From: Bdellovibrionia bacterium
Lineage (GTDB): Bacteria; Bdellovibrionota; Bdellovibrionia; Bdellovibrionales; JAGQZY01
Reading direction: 5' to 3'
DNA length: 64,000 nucleotides
Assembly (NCBI GenBank): GCA_030427805.1
Contig: JAUICP010000002.1
Coordinates: 496,001-560,000, forward strand
In this document: one piece after another, positions 9,420 through 17,705 of the stretch
How positions within the stretch are numbered: the stretch's first letter is position 1
Layout of the letters: the number at the start of each line of letters is the position of its first letter
Position numbers and translations under genes: made by a program
The notes under the pieces: model-generated
The model's input: the letters and a program-made list of their open reading frames with translations, nothing else
Database searches by the model: none
What the model was told of the DNA's origin: nothing

Positions 9420-10034
9420 TTATTTTTTCTTAGAAAGAGGGGCCGCGAGAGCCATCTTTATCTCAATCTTGTCGTCAATGACCTTGTCTTTGGCCGTTTT
9501 AACGAGATTCGGAAAGACCGTCTTTGAATTATACTTCACATCAAACTGGGAACGATCGAAGGTCAATGTACCCGTGGCAATCCACATTCCATCCTTTTTT
9601 GTAACGTCCATTACAATTTTAGCTGGCTTGGTCTTACCGCGAATCGTAAGGTCTCCCTCAAATTCATACTTATTGGGAGTCTTTTTTCCAGCCACCGTTT
9701 CAATGTTAATAATTTTAAATGTGGCTGTCGGATGTTTATCGACGGCAAAGAAATCGTCATCTTTTAAATGACCGACTAATTTTTTCTTCATGTCATCGGA
9801 CATCTTATCAGTGGTTTCAATGGAAGCCATGTCGATCACAATTTCGCCACCAATAATCTTGTCTTTCTCAACGTCGATGAAACCCTTTTTAACCTTTACG
9901 GTTCCTACGTGATTATCAGAATTAAAAAGCTTAGTACCCTTCCAGTAAATTTGTGATTTCTCAGTATCGAGATTCAATTTAGCAAAGGCGCTAAGAGCAA
10001 ATAAAAATACAAATAAACCCATTATTATTTTCAT
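9420..10034 (-). CDS. YceI family periplasmic protein
   Basis: A 204-residue YceI-family protein, a small secreted beta-barrel (lipocalin-like) that binds isoprenoid-type lipids in studied members. The ATG at 10034 is chosen because AAGGAG lies 7 bases upstream and it gives a clean signal peptide (MKIIMGLFVFLFALSAFA); an ATG ten codons earlier would bury that site. The mature protein starts with the family pattern LNLDTEKSQIYWKGTK and contains FEGDLTIRGKTKPAKIVMDV and DFFAVDKHPTATF, both diagnostic. It follows the aminomutase gene after 47 bases and ends at a strong terminator. Physiological role not known. Confidence 0.92.
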   Translation of the reverse strand: MKIIMGLFVFLFALSAFAKLNLDTEKSQIYWKGTKLFNSDNHVGTVKVKKGFIDVEKDKIIGGEIVIDMASIETTDKMSDDMKKKLVGHLKDDDFFAVDKHPTATFKIINIETVAGKKTPNKYEFEGDLTIRGKTKPAKIVMDVTKKDGMWIATGTLTFDRSQFDVKYNSKTVFPNLVKTAKDKVIDDKIEIKMALAAPLSKKK

Positions 10035-10081
10035 GTGAAAACTCCTTAAAAAATACAGTAGCAATGTTTCCCGTGATCGAC

Positions 10082-11170
10082 CTAAAAGTCACTAGAAATA
10101 GGCTCTCGCCCAAATGAGTCAACGGACTCCCACTCTTTCAAGTAGTTTTTATAATCCATAGGAGGATGCATCAACTCCCTGGGAGGATTGATATATTCCG
10201 ATTCGAGACCATCAAACCCCTTGAGGACAATTTTTTGATCAGATTCAGATTTTACAAAAGGCGGAGCAAAACCCGCCTTACCACCACCATCAGGAATATC
10301 CAGGGAGAGCCCTGGCATGGCTAAGCCCGAAGCTCTCCCCCAAAGGGCCTCTTGGAGCTCTCGGGACTGGCCAAAATGAGTTCGCAAATGATCGGTACCG
10401 ATCGAGGGGTCACATTGATGCATGTAATAGGGTTTGACCCGCAAATAAAGAAGCCGCCTTGATAGGGCGTAAATCACCGCGGGGTGATTATTCACACCAT
10501 TGAGTAAGACCATTTGATTAAAAACGGGATGGCCGTGATCAACGAAACGCTCAAGAGCTTCGGCCGCCTCAAGTGTAAGTTCTTTGGGATGATTAAAGTG
10601 GCTCATAATATAAACGGGCTTATAACGCCTCAACATCACGGCAAGGTCTTCAGTCACCCGCATGGGATTCACAACAGGAATGCGAGTACCTATTCGAATC
10701 AATTCCACATGTTCGATCTCTCTTAAATCAGAAAGAACCTTCTCGAGTTTTGCATCAGACAGTGTCAACGGATCTCCACCACTGAGTATGACTTCTCTGA
10801 TTGAAGGTGTATTTTTGATGTAAGCCAAGGCATCTTCGTATTCTTTAGGACTCGCTAAAAAACTCTCCCGACCCGTAAAATGTTTTCTCGTGCAATAACG
10901 ACAATAGACACTACAAAAATCCGTAATAAGTAAAAGACAGCGATCGGCATAGCGATGGATAATTCGATCGACAGGGCGATTCTTTTTTTTGCGCTCCCCC
11001 AGTGGGTCGAGCATTTCTTGGTAAGCCTCAGCACTTTCACTGGCATGGGGCATAAGTATTTTTCGAATCGGCCCACCGGGCGCTTCGTCTTGGGCGAGTT
11101 TTGCATAATAGGGAGTCACCCGAATCTGAAAATTTTTATTTTCAAACCCCTTTTCTTCTTCGGGGCTCAA
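10082..11170 (-). CDS. kamA: lysine 2,3-aminomutase family radical SAM enzyme (start probably further upstream)
   Basis: Radical SAM, PLP-dependent aminomutase converting L-lysine to beta-lysine. The cluster motif is CSVYCRYC (CxxxCxxC), preceded by HRYADRCLLLITD as in KamA. The lysine-binding aspartates are in YMHQCDPSIG and LDIPDGGGK; the PLP lysine is plausibly in the latter. It resembles KamA more than EpmB of the EF-P pathway. The given start is TTG at 11170, the last ATG/GTG/TTG in frame, but 39 more in-frame codons upstream (to 11287) encode DWSSPVWQNKNSLRTLEDF, which matches the conserved family N-terminus. The true start is therefore probably ATT at 11287 with AGGAG 8 bases upstream (see findings). 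Beta-lysine could serve as osmolyte precursor or antibiotic/protein modification substrate. Confidence 0.9.
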   Translation of the reverse strand: MSPEEEKGFENKNFQIRVTPYYAKLAQDEAPGGPIRKILMPHASESAEAYQEMLDPLGERKKKNRPVDRIIHRYADRCLLLITDFCSVYCRYCTRKHFTGRESFLASPKEYEDALAYIKNTPSIREVILSGGDPLTLSDAKLEKVLSDLREIEHVELIRIGTRIPVVNPMRVTEDLAVMLRRYKPVYIMSHFNHPKELTLEAAEALERFVDHGHPVFNQMVLLNGVNNHPAVIYALSRRLLYLRVKPYYMHQCDPSIGTDHLRTHFGQSRELQEALWGRASGLAMPGLSLDIPDGGGKAGFAPPFVKSESDQKIVLKGFDGLESEYINPPRELMHPPMDYKNYLKEWESVDSFGREPISSDF

Positions 11171-11552
11171 CCTGAAATACTCGCGAAAGTCTTCAAGAGT
11201 TCTCAGGCTGTTTTTATTCTGCCAAACTGGTGACGACCAGTCCGATTGAGAAATATGGGGTAATGGACCCAGCGCTTGAAAACGAATAAATCACTCTCCT
11301 GGTGGTTTTCCGGGTCCCATTGAAATGGACTCAGAAGAAAATAAAGCTCAATGAGAACTTCAAATTTATCGTCTACCCCATCCTTAGTTTTTAGTCACCC
11401 CTCTAAGAGTTCTACATCTGACGATATTTTTGACAGGCCAAAATCTGAGGGAAACTTTCGTATTTTCAGTACCTTAGTAGTTTGGCCTCTTTGGTTTAGT
11501 TTTTGGATTAGTAGAGGGCGTAGCCTTGAAATCGCTATAAAGGATGGAAGAC

Positions 11553-13172
11553 ATGAAGACAAATTCGAAAACACAATCTTACTTAACGCTGGCACTCTTC
11601 TTAGTGCTCGGCCTTCAGGTCTCATTCCCTTGGATGAAAGATAGCCTAAAGAATTTGGACCTGGCCTCTGAAGAGACTTCTTCAATCGGCGAGCGTACCA
11701 TTCGCATCTGTGGGGTCGATCACCGTTTTGCTTTCTACAGAAACAGTGGTGAAAATGAAATTCGCATGAGCATCCGCGGAGCTGATGGTCTCGAATCAAC
11801 CTGCTCTGAATGTCAGACGCGAGTCCTTGGCTTTCAAGGTCGACAGGTTGAAGGGATCGATACTGAACAACTCTTCTTTGGAATCAACGACGCCGCCAGT
11901 GCAAACCTGAGTGACCTTACTGACATCGTCATCGCCTCTCTCGATCAAGTCGTTAGAGATCAGGTTATGAGTGCCTATGGAGATGGCTGTGAAGATGCCG
12001 AAATCGAAGACGAGGAAGACCCCTCTCACAATAGAACTCGTCTCACCGAACGACAACGGGATGAGATTTTTAGTTGTAACTTGGTTGAAGACTCTAGAGA
12101 AGAAGATGGAGTCAGATCACCAACGGTCGATGAAAGAGCCAGTTGTCGCCTCAGACTTCTCAACGATATTGCCGAGGGACGTGTTGATAAGGACGATCTC
12201 GATCGTGATATTCGTTCAGCGAGAGACTTTAGAGATTTCATCAGAGATTTAGCAGCCCCTACAGAAGACCTAATTGAGGATTTACTCGAATCAGACGACT
12301 CATCTGATGTTCAAGATGGCGTTCGACTCGCAAGAGAATTGGAGCGAGCCGTATCAAGAGCCTTTCGCTCTTCGGTCGCCAATCGTCTTCTCGCCGATGG
12401 TGCTCGTCGTATCACGAGTGCATCCTTAGAAGAGTACCGAGAAGACTACAGTGAGCGCATGCAAGCCCGTATCAGCCAGGGTGAGTACCGTAGAAGCCTC
12501 GCCGATGTAACGGGCGAAATCGAAGACCTCAATGGCGAGTCCGATAGACTTTGGGATCGCTACGGTCGCTACAATGATTACGCTCGAGATCTTATCCAAA
12601 GAGGTCTTGAAATTCATACCAATGGTAGTTTAGCCGACCGAATTCGTTTTAATGCTGAAATGGCAGACCTGAGAAGAGTCCGCCCAGAATATGTTGACGC
12701 CGTTAACGCTTTCTTACGCGAGCACGATCGAATTTGGACCGGTCGCGAAGGTGTTCTCGATCGCCTCGAAGGATTGAGTAGCACCGAATTAGCTGCCCTC
12801 AGTGAATACTCTCGAATTTTCGGAAGAGACACCATTTCTGGATATCGCGATGATTTTTACTCACTTTACGACCAAGTCAATCGCATCGGTATGATGAATG
12901 ATGACATTCGCGACGGTACCTATCGTCCCGACGGCATGAGTATCGCCAACCTTTATACTACAAGAACGACTACGGGTTTACTCGCACAAGGTGGGCAAAG
13001 CTTAATCACTGCTCTTCCACAGCCTAATATCGGTTGGACGACCCAAGACATAAGAAACATCATGTCTCGTGTCCCCTCAGATCCGATGCGCTCACGAACA
13101 GCGGCAGATCGTCGCGTAGAAACCGGTCGCAGCGGAATTCCACGGGCCGGAATGCCAGTGAGAACTCTATAG
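11553..13172 (+). CDS. exported Asp/Arg-rich protein of unknown function
   Basis: I do not recognise this 539-residue protein. ATG at 11553 is preferred over 11544 because AAGGA lies 8 bases upstream of it. An N-terminal hydrophobic segment (SYLTLALFLVLGLQVSF) suggests a signal peptide or anchor. The protein is strikingly rich in Asp, Glu and Arg (for example DKDDLDRDIRSARDFRDFIR) and mostly helical. Four cysteines lie in the first 110 residues after the anchor (C at CGVDHRF, CSECQT), suggesting disulfides or metal binding in the periplasm. It ends at a strong terminator. The 265-380 bases upstream hold no other gene and must carry its promoter; no clear sigma-54 or sigma-70 match was seen there. 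Confidence 0.82.
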   Translation: MKTNSKTQSYLTLALFLVLGLQVSFPWMKDSLKNLDLASEETSSIGERTIRICGVDHRFAFYRNSGENEIRMSIRGADGLESTCSECQTRVLGFQGRQVEGIDTEQLFFGINDAASANLSDLTDIVIASLDQVVRDQVMSAYGDGCEDAEIEDEEDPSHNRTRLTERQRDEIFSCNLVEDSREEDGVRSPTVDERASCRLRLLNDIAEGRVDKDDLDRDIRSARDFRDFIRDLAAPTEDLIEDLLESDDSSDVQDGVRLARELERAVSRAFRSSVANRLLADGARRITSASLEEYREDYSERMQARISQGEYRRSLADVTGEIEDLNGESDRLWDRYGRYNDYARDLIQRGLEIHTNGSLADRIRFNAEMADLRRVRPEYVDAVNAFLREHDRIWTGREGVLDRLEGLSSTELAALSEYSRIFGRDTISGYRDDFYSLYDQVNRIGMMNDDIRDGTYRPDGMSIANLYTTRTTTGLLAQGGQSLITALPQPNIGWTTQDIRNIMSRVPSDPMRSRTAADRRVETGRSGIPRAGMPVRTL

Positions 13173-13197
13173 GTTTTTATTACATTGATTTTCCAAA

Positions 13198-13226
13198 GAC
13201 TCGCCCGAACGGCGGGTCTTTTTTTT
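13198..13226 (+). terminator. intrinsic terminator
   Basis: GACTCGCC pairs with GGCGGGTC (one G-T pair) across a 5-base loop, followed by eight T. It ends the gene at 11553-13172 just before the convergent protease gene. Confidence 0.9.
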
Positions 13227-13235
13227 GCCAACGGC

Positions 13236-14165
13236 TCAATCTGCAGATTCCACCCGAATTTTCAATTCCAGGTTTTCCATAAGCTCATCCCAGCGATGGG
13301 CGATATTGAGCATGAGCATTTCATAGGGCGGTTTACACTCTTCAGACCGAATAGCATGACTAATTCCCAACAGAGTAAATGCATCACCTTCACGAATAAA
13401 TATGGGTCCTCCGGAGTCACCAAAGCAAAGTCCAGACTCGCGGAGCGGATCGTATATCACTGAAATATCCATATAGTTAGTATCGTAAAGTCCAAGTCGC
13501 AAATTCACAGCCCGAGGAACGATAGGGTCATTTTCTTGATCCGTATTGCCAACACCGAGAGCAACGATATCCTCGCCCGAGCGCAGGCTCTGATCGGATT
13601 GACTGACTTCAATGGGACTAAAAGGTTCTGGAAGTTTTCTCTCTTCGAGTACAATGAGAGCTAAATCAAGATGATTATTCGTATAGCTGACAAAGCTATT
13701 TCCTTTGGGACTGAAATCAAATTGAAAGCCTTCGGTGGCATTATAGCGATAATCGAGATCCTTATGGAACCAAATCGACTTGGCCCGAGTGACCTTGGCA
13801 AATCTCTTTTCATTAATAAAAACAACATCGACTTTATGACCGAGCTTAAACTGCTTAAAGCAGTGGGCTGCGGTTAAAATCTGCCTCTGACCGACAATGG
13901 CTCCGGTACAACGAAAATAAAGATTCTCTTCGACAAAAACCCGCACCAAAACCGTATGACGTGCTAAGGCTTCAATTGAGTCGTCCTCGTACTCTTCAAG
14001 TTTTCCAACCAACTCTAGACCGTTAACAACAAGATTTTCTTGCACGCTCACAAAGTCACTTCGCATTTGAGTCGTTTCGATGGGGAGGCTTTCAGTCGCT
14101 TCTTTAGCAAAAGTGGAACTACTCAACAAAACTAAGAATAAAAAAAGGACTTTATCCATACCCAT
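13236..14165 (-). CDS. secreted trypsin-like serine protease (S1 family)
   Basis: A 309-residue chymotrypsin-fold protease with signal peptide (MGMDKVLFLFLVLLSSSTFA). The catalytic triad is intact: His in LTAAHC (about residue 101), Asp in NHLDLALIVLEE, and Ser in CFGDSGGPIF. The oxyanion and specificity-pocket region is conserved around the serine. AGG lies about 7 bases upstream of the ATG. After the signal there is a stretch of about 50 residues that may be a propeptide, ending near VVNGLELV, where S1 zymogens are usually cut. It should act in the periplasm or outside the cell. Predatory Bdellovibrio-like bacteria have many such proteases, but a role in predation is only inference. Confidence 0.93.
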   Translation of the reverse strand: MGMDKVLFLFLVLLSSSTFAKEATESLPIETTQMRSDFVSVQENLVVNGLELVGKLEEYEDDSIEALARHTVLVRVFVEENLYFRCTGAIVGQRQILTAAHCFKQFKLGHKVDVVFINEKRFAKVTRAKSIWFHKDLDYRYNATEGFQFDFSPKGNSFVSYTNNHLDLALIVLEERKLPEPFSPIEVSQSDQSLRSGEDIVALGVGNTDQENDPIVPRAVNLRLGLYDTNYMDISVIYDPLRESGLCFGDSGGPIFIREGDAFTLLGISHAIRSEECKPPYEMLMLNIAHRWDELMENLELKIRVESAD

Positions 14166-14288
14166 GAATTACCTGAACCAAGTCATCAGAGACCAGGCAT
14201 TTTCGTTTTTGTGGCTATTTTACAAGGGCGTTTGAAGGTTTTTGGTCCCTTTTTGGGCACTGAAATTCTCTTTTTTACTAATGAATCC

Positions 14289-15020
14289 CTAGGGCCCAGG
14301 ACTTTCAGGCACTTCCTTCTTCTTAGGAGAGTCTTGGCGAATCACTGATTCAACCTCTTTTTTGGTATCTTTAATAATCTGACCCGCCGACTTGGCCGTT
14401 TCACTCACAAGATCGATCCCCAGGTCCTTAAGCTTTTTAGCAAATACGCTGAGTAGTCGGTCGGTTTTTATATGAAAACCGAGAAAGCCCGTGTAGTAAG
14501 CTTGATCAGCATAGGAGTACCGAGCTTCGATTCGTAAATCGACACTGGGGTTAAGTACGAGATTAACACCTGCGCCCAAACCACCAAGCCCCAAAAAACG
14601 GGTTCGATTAAATCGGTTTTCGAGAAGCCCGCCAAAGAGTATGCGCACAAAAGGTGAGTAGGTCTTTGGCAGAGACACATATTGAAAACGCAAACTACTT
14701 TGAAAAACCCCCAAAGTGATTCCATCCCTACCCGCACTCGCTGCATGAACACCGACGTATTGCTGACATCCTTCAAACTTTAAAAAGAGACAAGTGCCAA
14801 TATGTCGTTCAATAGAACCACCGAGCCAATACAGAGATTGCTGACTCCAAAAACTACCGAGCTCGAGAGAGTAATCTACTTTTTGCGGGACGTAGGGTGA
14901 TTTTAAATTAAGACTTCCCAGGCGACGACGTTCGGCCACTTCTGCCCTTTTATCGACAAGGTTTGCAAAAGTTGTTTGTGCTGAAAAACCTATGAGAAGT
15001 ATGAGTAAGAGCTGCTTCAT
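14289..15020 (-). CDS. secreted outer-membrane-barrel-like protein of unknown function
   Basis: A 243-residue protein with signal peptide (MKQLLLILLIGFSAQTTFA). The middle (residues about 45-190) alternates hydrophobic and polar residues with many aromatics and glycines (SLRFQYVSLPKTYSPFVRILFGGLLENRF), as in small outer-membrane barrels. The C-terminal 60 residues are charged and helical (KKLKDLGIDLVSETAKSAGQIIKDTKKEVESVIRQ), likely a periplasmic extension. The start codon immediately follows the T run of an intrinsic terminator, with no normal ribosome-binding site (see findings). No family recognised. Confidence 0.8.
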   Translation of the reverse strand: MKQLLLILLIGFSAQTTFANLVDKRAEVAERRRLGSLNLKSPYVPQKVDYSLELGSFWSQQSLYWLGGSIERHIGTCLFLKFEGCQQYVGVHAASAGRDGITLGVFQSSLRFQYVSLPKTYSPFVRILFGGLLENRFNRTRFLGLGGLGAGVNLVLNPSVDLRIEARYSYADQAYYTGFLGFHIKTDRLLSVFAKKLKDLGIDLVSETAKSAGQIIKDTKKEVESVIRQDSPKKKEVPESPGP

Positions 15021-15051
15021 AAAAAAACCCGGGAGGACGAATCCTCCCGGG
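15021..15051 (-). terminator. strong intrinsic terminator between the porin-like gene and the next gene
   Basis: A perfect 10-bp stem, CCCGGGAGGA pairing with TCCTCCCGGG, 4-base loop, then seven T on the minus strand. It ends the porin-like gene. The T run touches the ATG of the gene at 14289-15020. Confidence 0.93.
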
Positions 15052-15119
15052 GCCCTGCCACCTCAAAATGCCATCCTAATGCGTTCCAAGTTGTCGTACA
15101 AGCTGCCTTCCTGTTGCTA

Positions 15120-16553
15120 TCAAAAGCTGATGGCGGCCTTGGTCGTAATTCCATATACGAATTCACTCTTATAGTCGTTAGCTCCGCCCTTGAAGGCATC
15201 ACCCGGCTGGAGAAGTCCAACCTCTGACTTTAAGGTAATTCGCTCTGATGGCTTGTAAGTAATAGCTACGTCGAGCTCATAACCCACATCATCAGCAGTT
15301 CCCCCACCAAGAGGGTCCTGGTTAATAATCGCAGTTAATAAAGTTGCGTCGAGCTTCCAGCGCTCAGCAAATTGGTAACGTAATTGTGGAGCAATGTAGA
15401 TAACATTGCTAATAGCCTCGGTGTCGTATGAGGCTTCTGCAGTGACTCCTGCCGGACGACCTAAACTCGTCTGGAAGGCGTCGTAACTACCGAGAGGGTG
15501 ATTGAATAAAAGCATTCCCACATCATAGTTGCGATCAAAAATAAATCCTTCATAAGCGTCTGTAGTATTAGGATCGTCACCACTTGCGGCACCAAATTTA
15601 ATTCCAGCTGTGAGTTCTTGACCTTCAGGCTTCCAGTCGACTTCTGCCGCGACACCGTAGCCATTAAAGCGAACTTCCCCACCAGTGGCATTGGTCACTC
15701 CGGCTTTACCTGAAGTAAAACCCGCTTCAACACCAATGTGTATATCGTCGACTTTCTGTCGGACATAGATACTGTTTTGTGAACCTTCAAAACCTTTGCT
15801 GTTGAATCCACTCACTGCCCCGGCACCAAATGGACCCGTTGGAAAATCATTTCCAGACTGGGTGGTCACTCTCGTTTGGTGAAAGACACCAAGTGCTAAA
15901 CCGGTTTCTGGGTTATTGTACTCGAGGTGGACCATGTAATCGTTAACATCATCCTCGCCCCCAATATTTCCTTCGTCGGTTGTCCCGAGCATGGGCATAA
16001 TAATGAAGTTACCCATTTGGATTTTGTAGGCGATCATATCTCTGTTATCGAGCCAGTGATCAAATTCACCCATTCCCGCGTTGTAGGTAATTCCCAAACC
16101 AAATTGCAAAGGAGCCCGACCGACGATCAATGCTCCAAACTCTTGCAGCCAAGTGAGGTAAAGTTCGTTCACGGCTATAAAGTCAGACGCGAGCGTATGA
16201 GTTAATGTATTTGAATTCGATGAATCAGTTGAAGCGTTAGCTGCACCCGTTCTTGGACCGACACCCAATTTTTGCCCCAGCCCTGAGTTAGAAAAGGAAC
16301 CTTGATTGAGGACATCAAATCGTCCACGGATCAAAAAGCCATCGGCCGCTACAATTTTCGGTCTTAAAATAAGGTGATGAAGCCCATAGGTTTTGTCACT
16401 GATCGAACTATCAAGCCGAGGCTTATCAACAGTGAGTGCTTCGAAATTATATCGCCCTTCCCACTGAAAATTAGCGGCTTCGGCAATAGGTAATAATAAG
16501 ACAAATGCGATTGTCACAATAAGGAACTGACGCAGGACATTCCAGACGTTCAT
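15120..16553 (-). CDS. outer-membrane porin-like beta-barrel protein
   Basis: A 477-residue protein with signal peptide (MNVWNVLRQFL... to IAEAANFQWEG). ATG at 16553 is preferred because GGGGGAG lies 6 bases upstream; the longer frame to 16628 has no such site. The sequence alternates hydrophobic and polar residues throughout, contains many Tyr/Trp/Gly, and ends with phenylalanine (TTKAAISF), the usual signal for assembly of outer-membrane barrels. Strand-like stretches such as YELDVAITYKPSERITLKSEVGLL recur. It probably forms a pore or transport channel. Family not determined, though such proteins are often listed as alginate-export or phosphate-selective-porin-like. It ends at a strong terminator. 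Confidence 0.85.
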   Translation of the reverse strand: MNVWNVLRQFLIVTIAFVLLLPIAEAANFQWEGRYNFEALTVDKPRLDSSISDKTYGLHHLILRPKIVAADGFLIRGRFDVLNQGSFSNSGLGQKLGVGPRTGAANASTDSSNSNTLTHTLASDFIAVNELYLTWLQEFGALIVGRAPLQFGLGITYNAGMGEFDHWLDNRDMIAYKIQMGNFIIMPMLGTTDEGNIGGEDDVNDYMVHLEYNNPETGLALGVFHQTRVTTQSGNDFPTGPFGAGAVSGFNSKGFEGSQNSIYVRQKVDDIHIGVEAGFTSGKAGVTNATGGEVRFNGYGVAAEVDWKPEGQELTAGIKFGAASGDDPNTTDAYEGFIFDRNYDVGMLLFNHPLGSYDAFQTSLGRPAGVTAEASYDTEAISNVIYIAPQLRYQFAERWKLDATLLTAIINQDPLGGGTADDVGYELDVAITYKPSERITLKSEVGLLQPGDAFKGGANDYKSEFVYGITTKAAISF

Positions 16554-16651
16554 GCAGGTCTCCCCCAATAATGCTAGTTGAGCACGTTTCCCCTCAGTGT
16601 CAAACAAAAGACCCATGTTGCCATACATTGCAATACAGCTATGGTATAGGT

Positions 16652-17437
16652 CTAGTTCTCTATGACCCCGAGAATATCGTTTTCATTAATTAATAAAAGT
16701 TCTTCTCCGAGAAGTTGAATCGTATTTCCGCTAAAACGTCGATACATCACTTCATCTCCGAGCTGAACGTCGAATTGTTTCTTATGGCCATGCTTATCTC
16801 TACGGCCTTTTCCAAGACTCACGATGGTCCCCTTTTCTGGTACCGTTCGTGAAGATTCGGGAATAATAATACCACCGCTGGTTTCATCGGCCGCCGCAGC
16901 GGGCACTAAAAGAATGCGATCTTCGAGAGGAGAAAAGAACTCCTGAAAAACCTTAGGATCTGTTGAAGCCTGTTTTTTCTTAGCTGAAGACCCTCCCATT
17001 AAATGGGACTGTCTGCCCTGACTTTTAGCTTTTGCGCTCGGTTTCTTCTTAGGAGTCGCCTTTTGAGCCGGCTTTTTCGTTGCCGGTTTTTTTGCTGCTT
17101 TTTTAGTCACTTTCTTTTTAGTGGCCTTTTTGCTTACTTTTTTCTTAGCAGCCTTCTTAGACGCTTTTTTAGTCGCCTTTTTCTTAGCAGACTTCTTAGG
17201 CGCTTTCTTCTTTGCGGCCTTTTTGCTCACTTTTTTCTTGGCAGCCTTTTTCTTTGTGGTCTTCTTTTTAGCAACCTTCTTTTTTGCTGCTTTTTTGGTC
17301 ACCTTCTTCTTGGAGACCTTCTTTTTAGCCGCTTTCTTGGCAGTCTTCTTAGTCGTTTTCTTCTTTGCAGCCTTTTTTGATGATTTTCTCGGCGACTTTT
17401 TTACCGCTTTTTTCTTGGTCTTTCTCTTAGTAGCCAC
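16652..17437 (-). CDS. fusion of a histone-H1-like Lys/Ala repeat tail and a GroES (Cpn10) domain
   Basis: A 261-residue chimera. Residues 1-139 are nearly all Lys, Ala, Thr, Ser and Val in short KKAAKKK-type repeats like bacterial H1-like DNA-binding proteins. Residues 169-261 are a recognisable Cpn10 domain: PLEDRILLVPA, the mobile-loop text ETSGGIIIPESS, GTIVSLGKGR, VQLGDEVMYRRFSG and INENDILGVIE line up in order with GroES. The GGIIIP tip that contacts GroEL is intact, so binding to a chaperonin is plausible, while the tail should bind nucleic acid. No groEL is adjacent. GTG start at 17437 overlaps the upstream DUF507 gene by 11 bases, making a three-gene operon. Function of the fusion is unknown to me. 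Confidence 0.9.
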   Translation of the reverse strand: MATKRKTKKKAVKKSPRKSSKKAAKKKTTKKTAKKAAKKKVSKKKVTKKAAKKKVAKKKTTKKKAAKKKVSKKAAKKKAPKKSAKKKATKKASKKAAKKKVSKKATKKKVTKKAAKKPATKKPAQKATPKKKPSAKAKSQGRQSHLMGGSSAKKKQASTDPKVFQEFFSPLEDRILLVPAAAADETSGGIIIPESSRTVPEKGTIVSLGKGRRDKHGHKKQFDVQLGDEVMYRRFSGNTIQLLGEELLLINENDILGVIEN

Positions 17438-17705
17438 GTCTCACCATCTCCTCTTCATAATATTTGGAATACATAATATCCCATTCATTACTACCTTCAG
17501 GGACATCTCTTTTAAGAGACTGAATCTTACCCTGGACAATTTCATCAATGTCTTTATCTTCTTTTACCCAATCAGCCAAAGCCTTTTTTATGGACCGCAA
17601 AGCCATAGCTTCGTCGTCATCTGCATAATCAACTAAATCATCATCGTAGAGACCATCAACAATGACTCGTGCTAAGTAAGTCTGTCTGTCTTCTGAAATT
17701 CTCAT
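17427..17705 (-). CDS. DUF507 family protein (second of a pair)
   Basis: A 92-residue acidic cytoplasmic protein of the DUF507 family, with the characteristic opening MRISEDRQTYLARVIVDGLYDDDLVDYADDDEA and the mid-protein VKEDKDIDEIVQGKI. The function of the family is not known. It starts inside the end of the preceding DUF507 gene (4-base overlap) and its end overlaps the H1-like/GroES fusion gene by 11 bases, so the three are translationally coupled. DUF507 genes often occur as tandem pairs. Confidence 0.88.
   Translation of the reverse strand: MRISEDRQTYLARVIVDGLYDDDLVDYADDDEAMALRSIKKALADWVKEDKDIDEIVQGKIQSLKRDVPEGSNEWDIMYSKYYEEEMVRRGY

Noticed and set aside
17003-17636. Plus-strand open frames rich in Phe/Leu that look like membrane proteins
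   Set aside because: They are the antisense reading of the Lys/Ala repeats of the H1-like/GroES gene (AAG/AAA codons read as CTT/TTT). No ribosome-binding site or family match.
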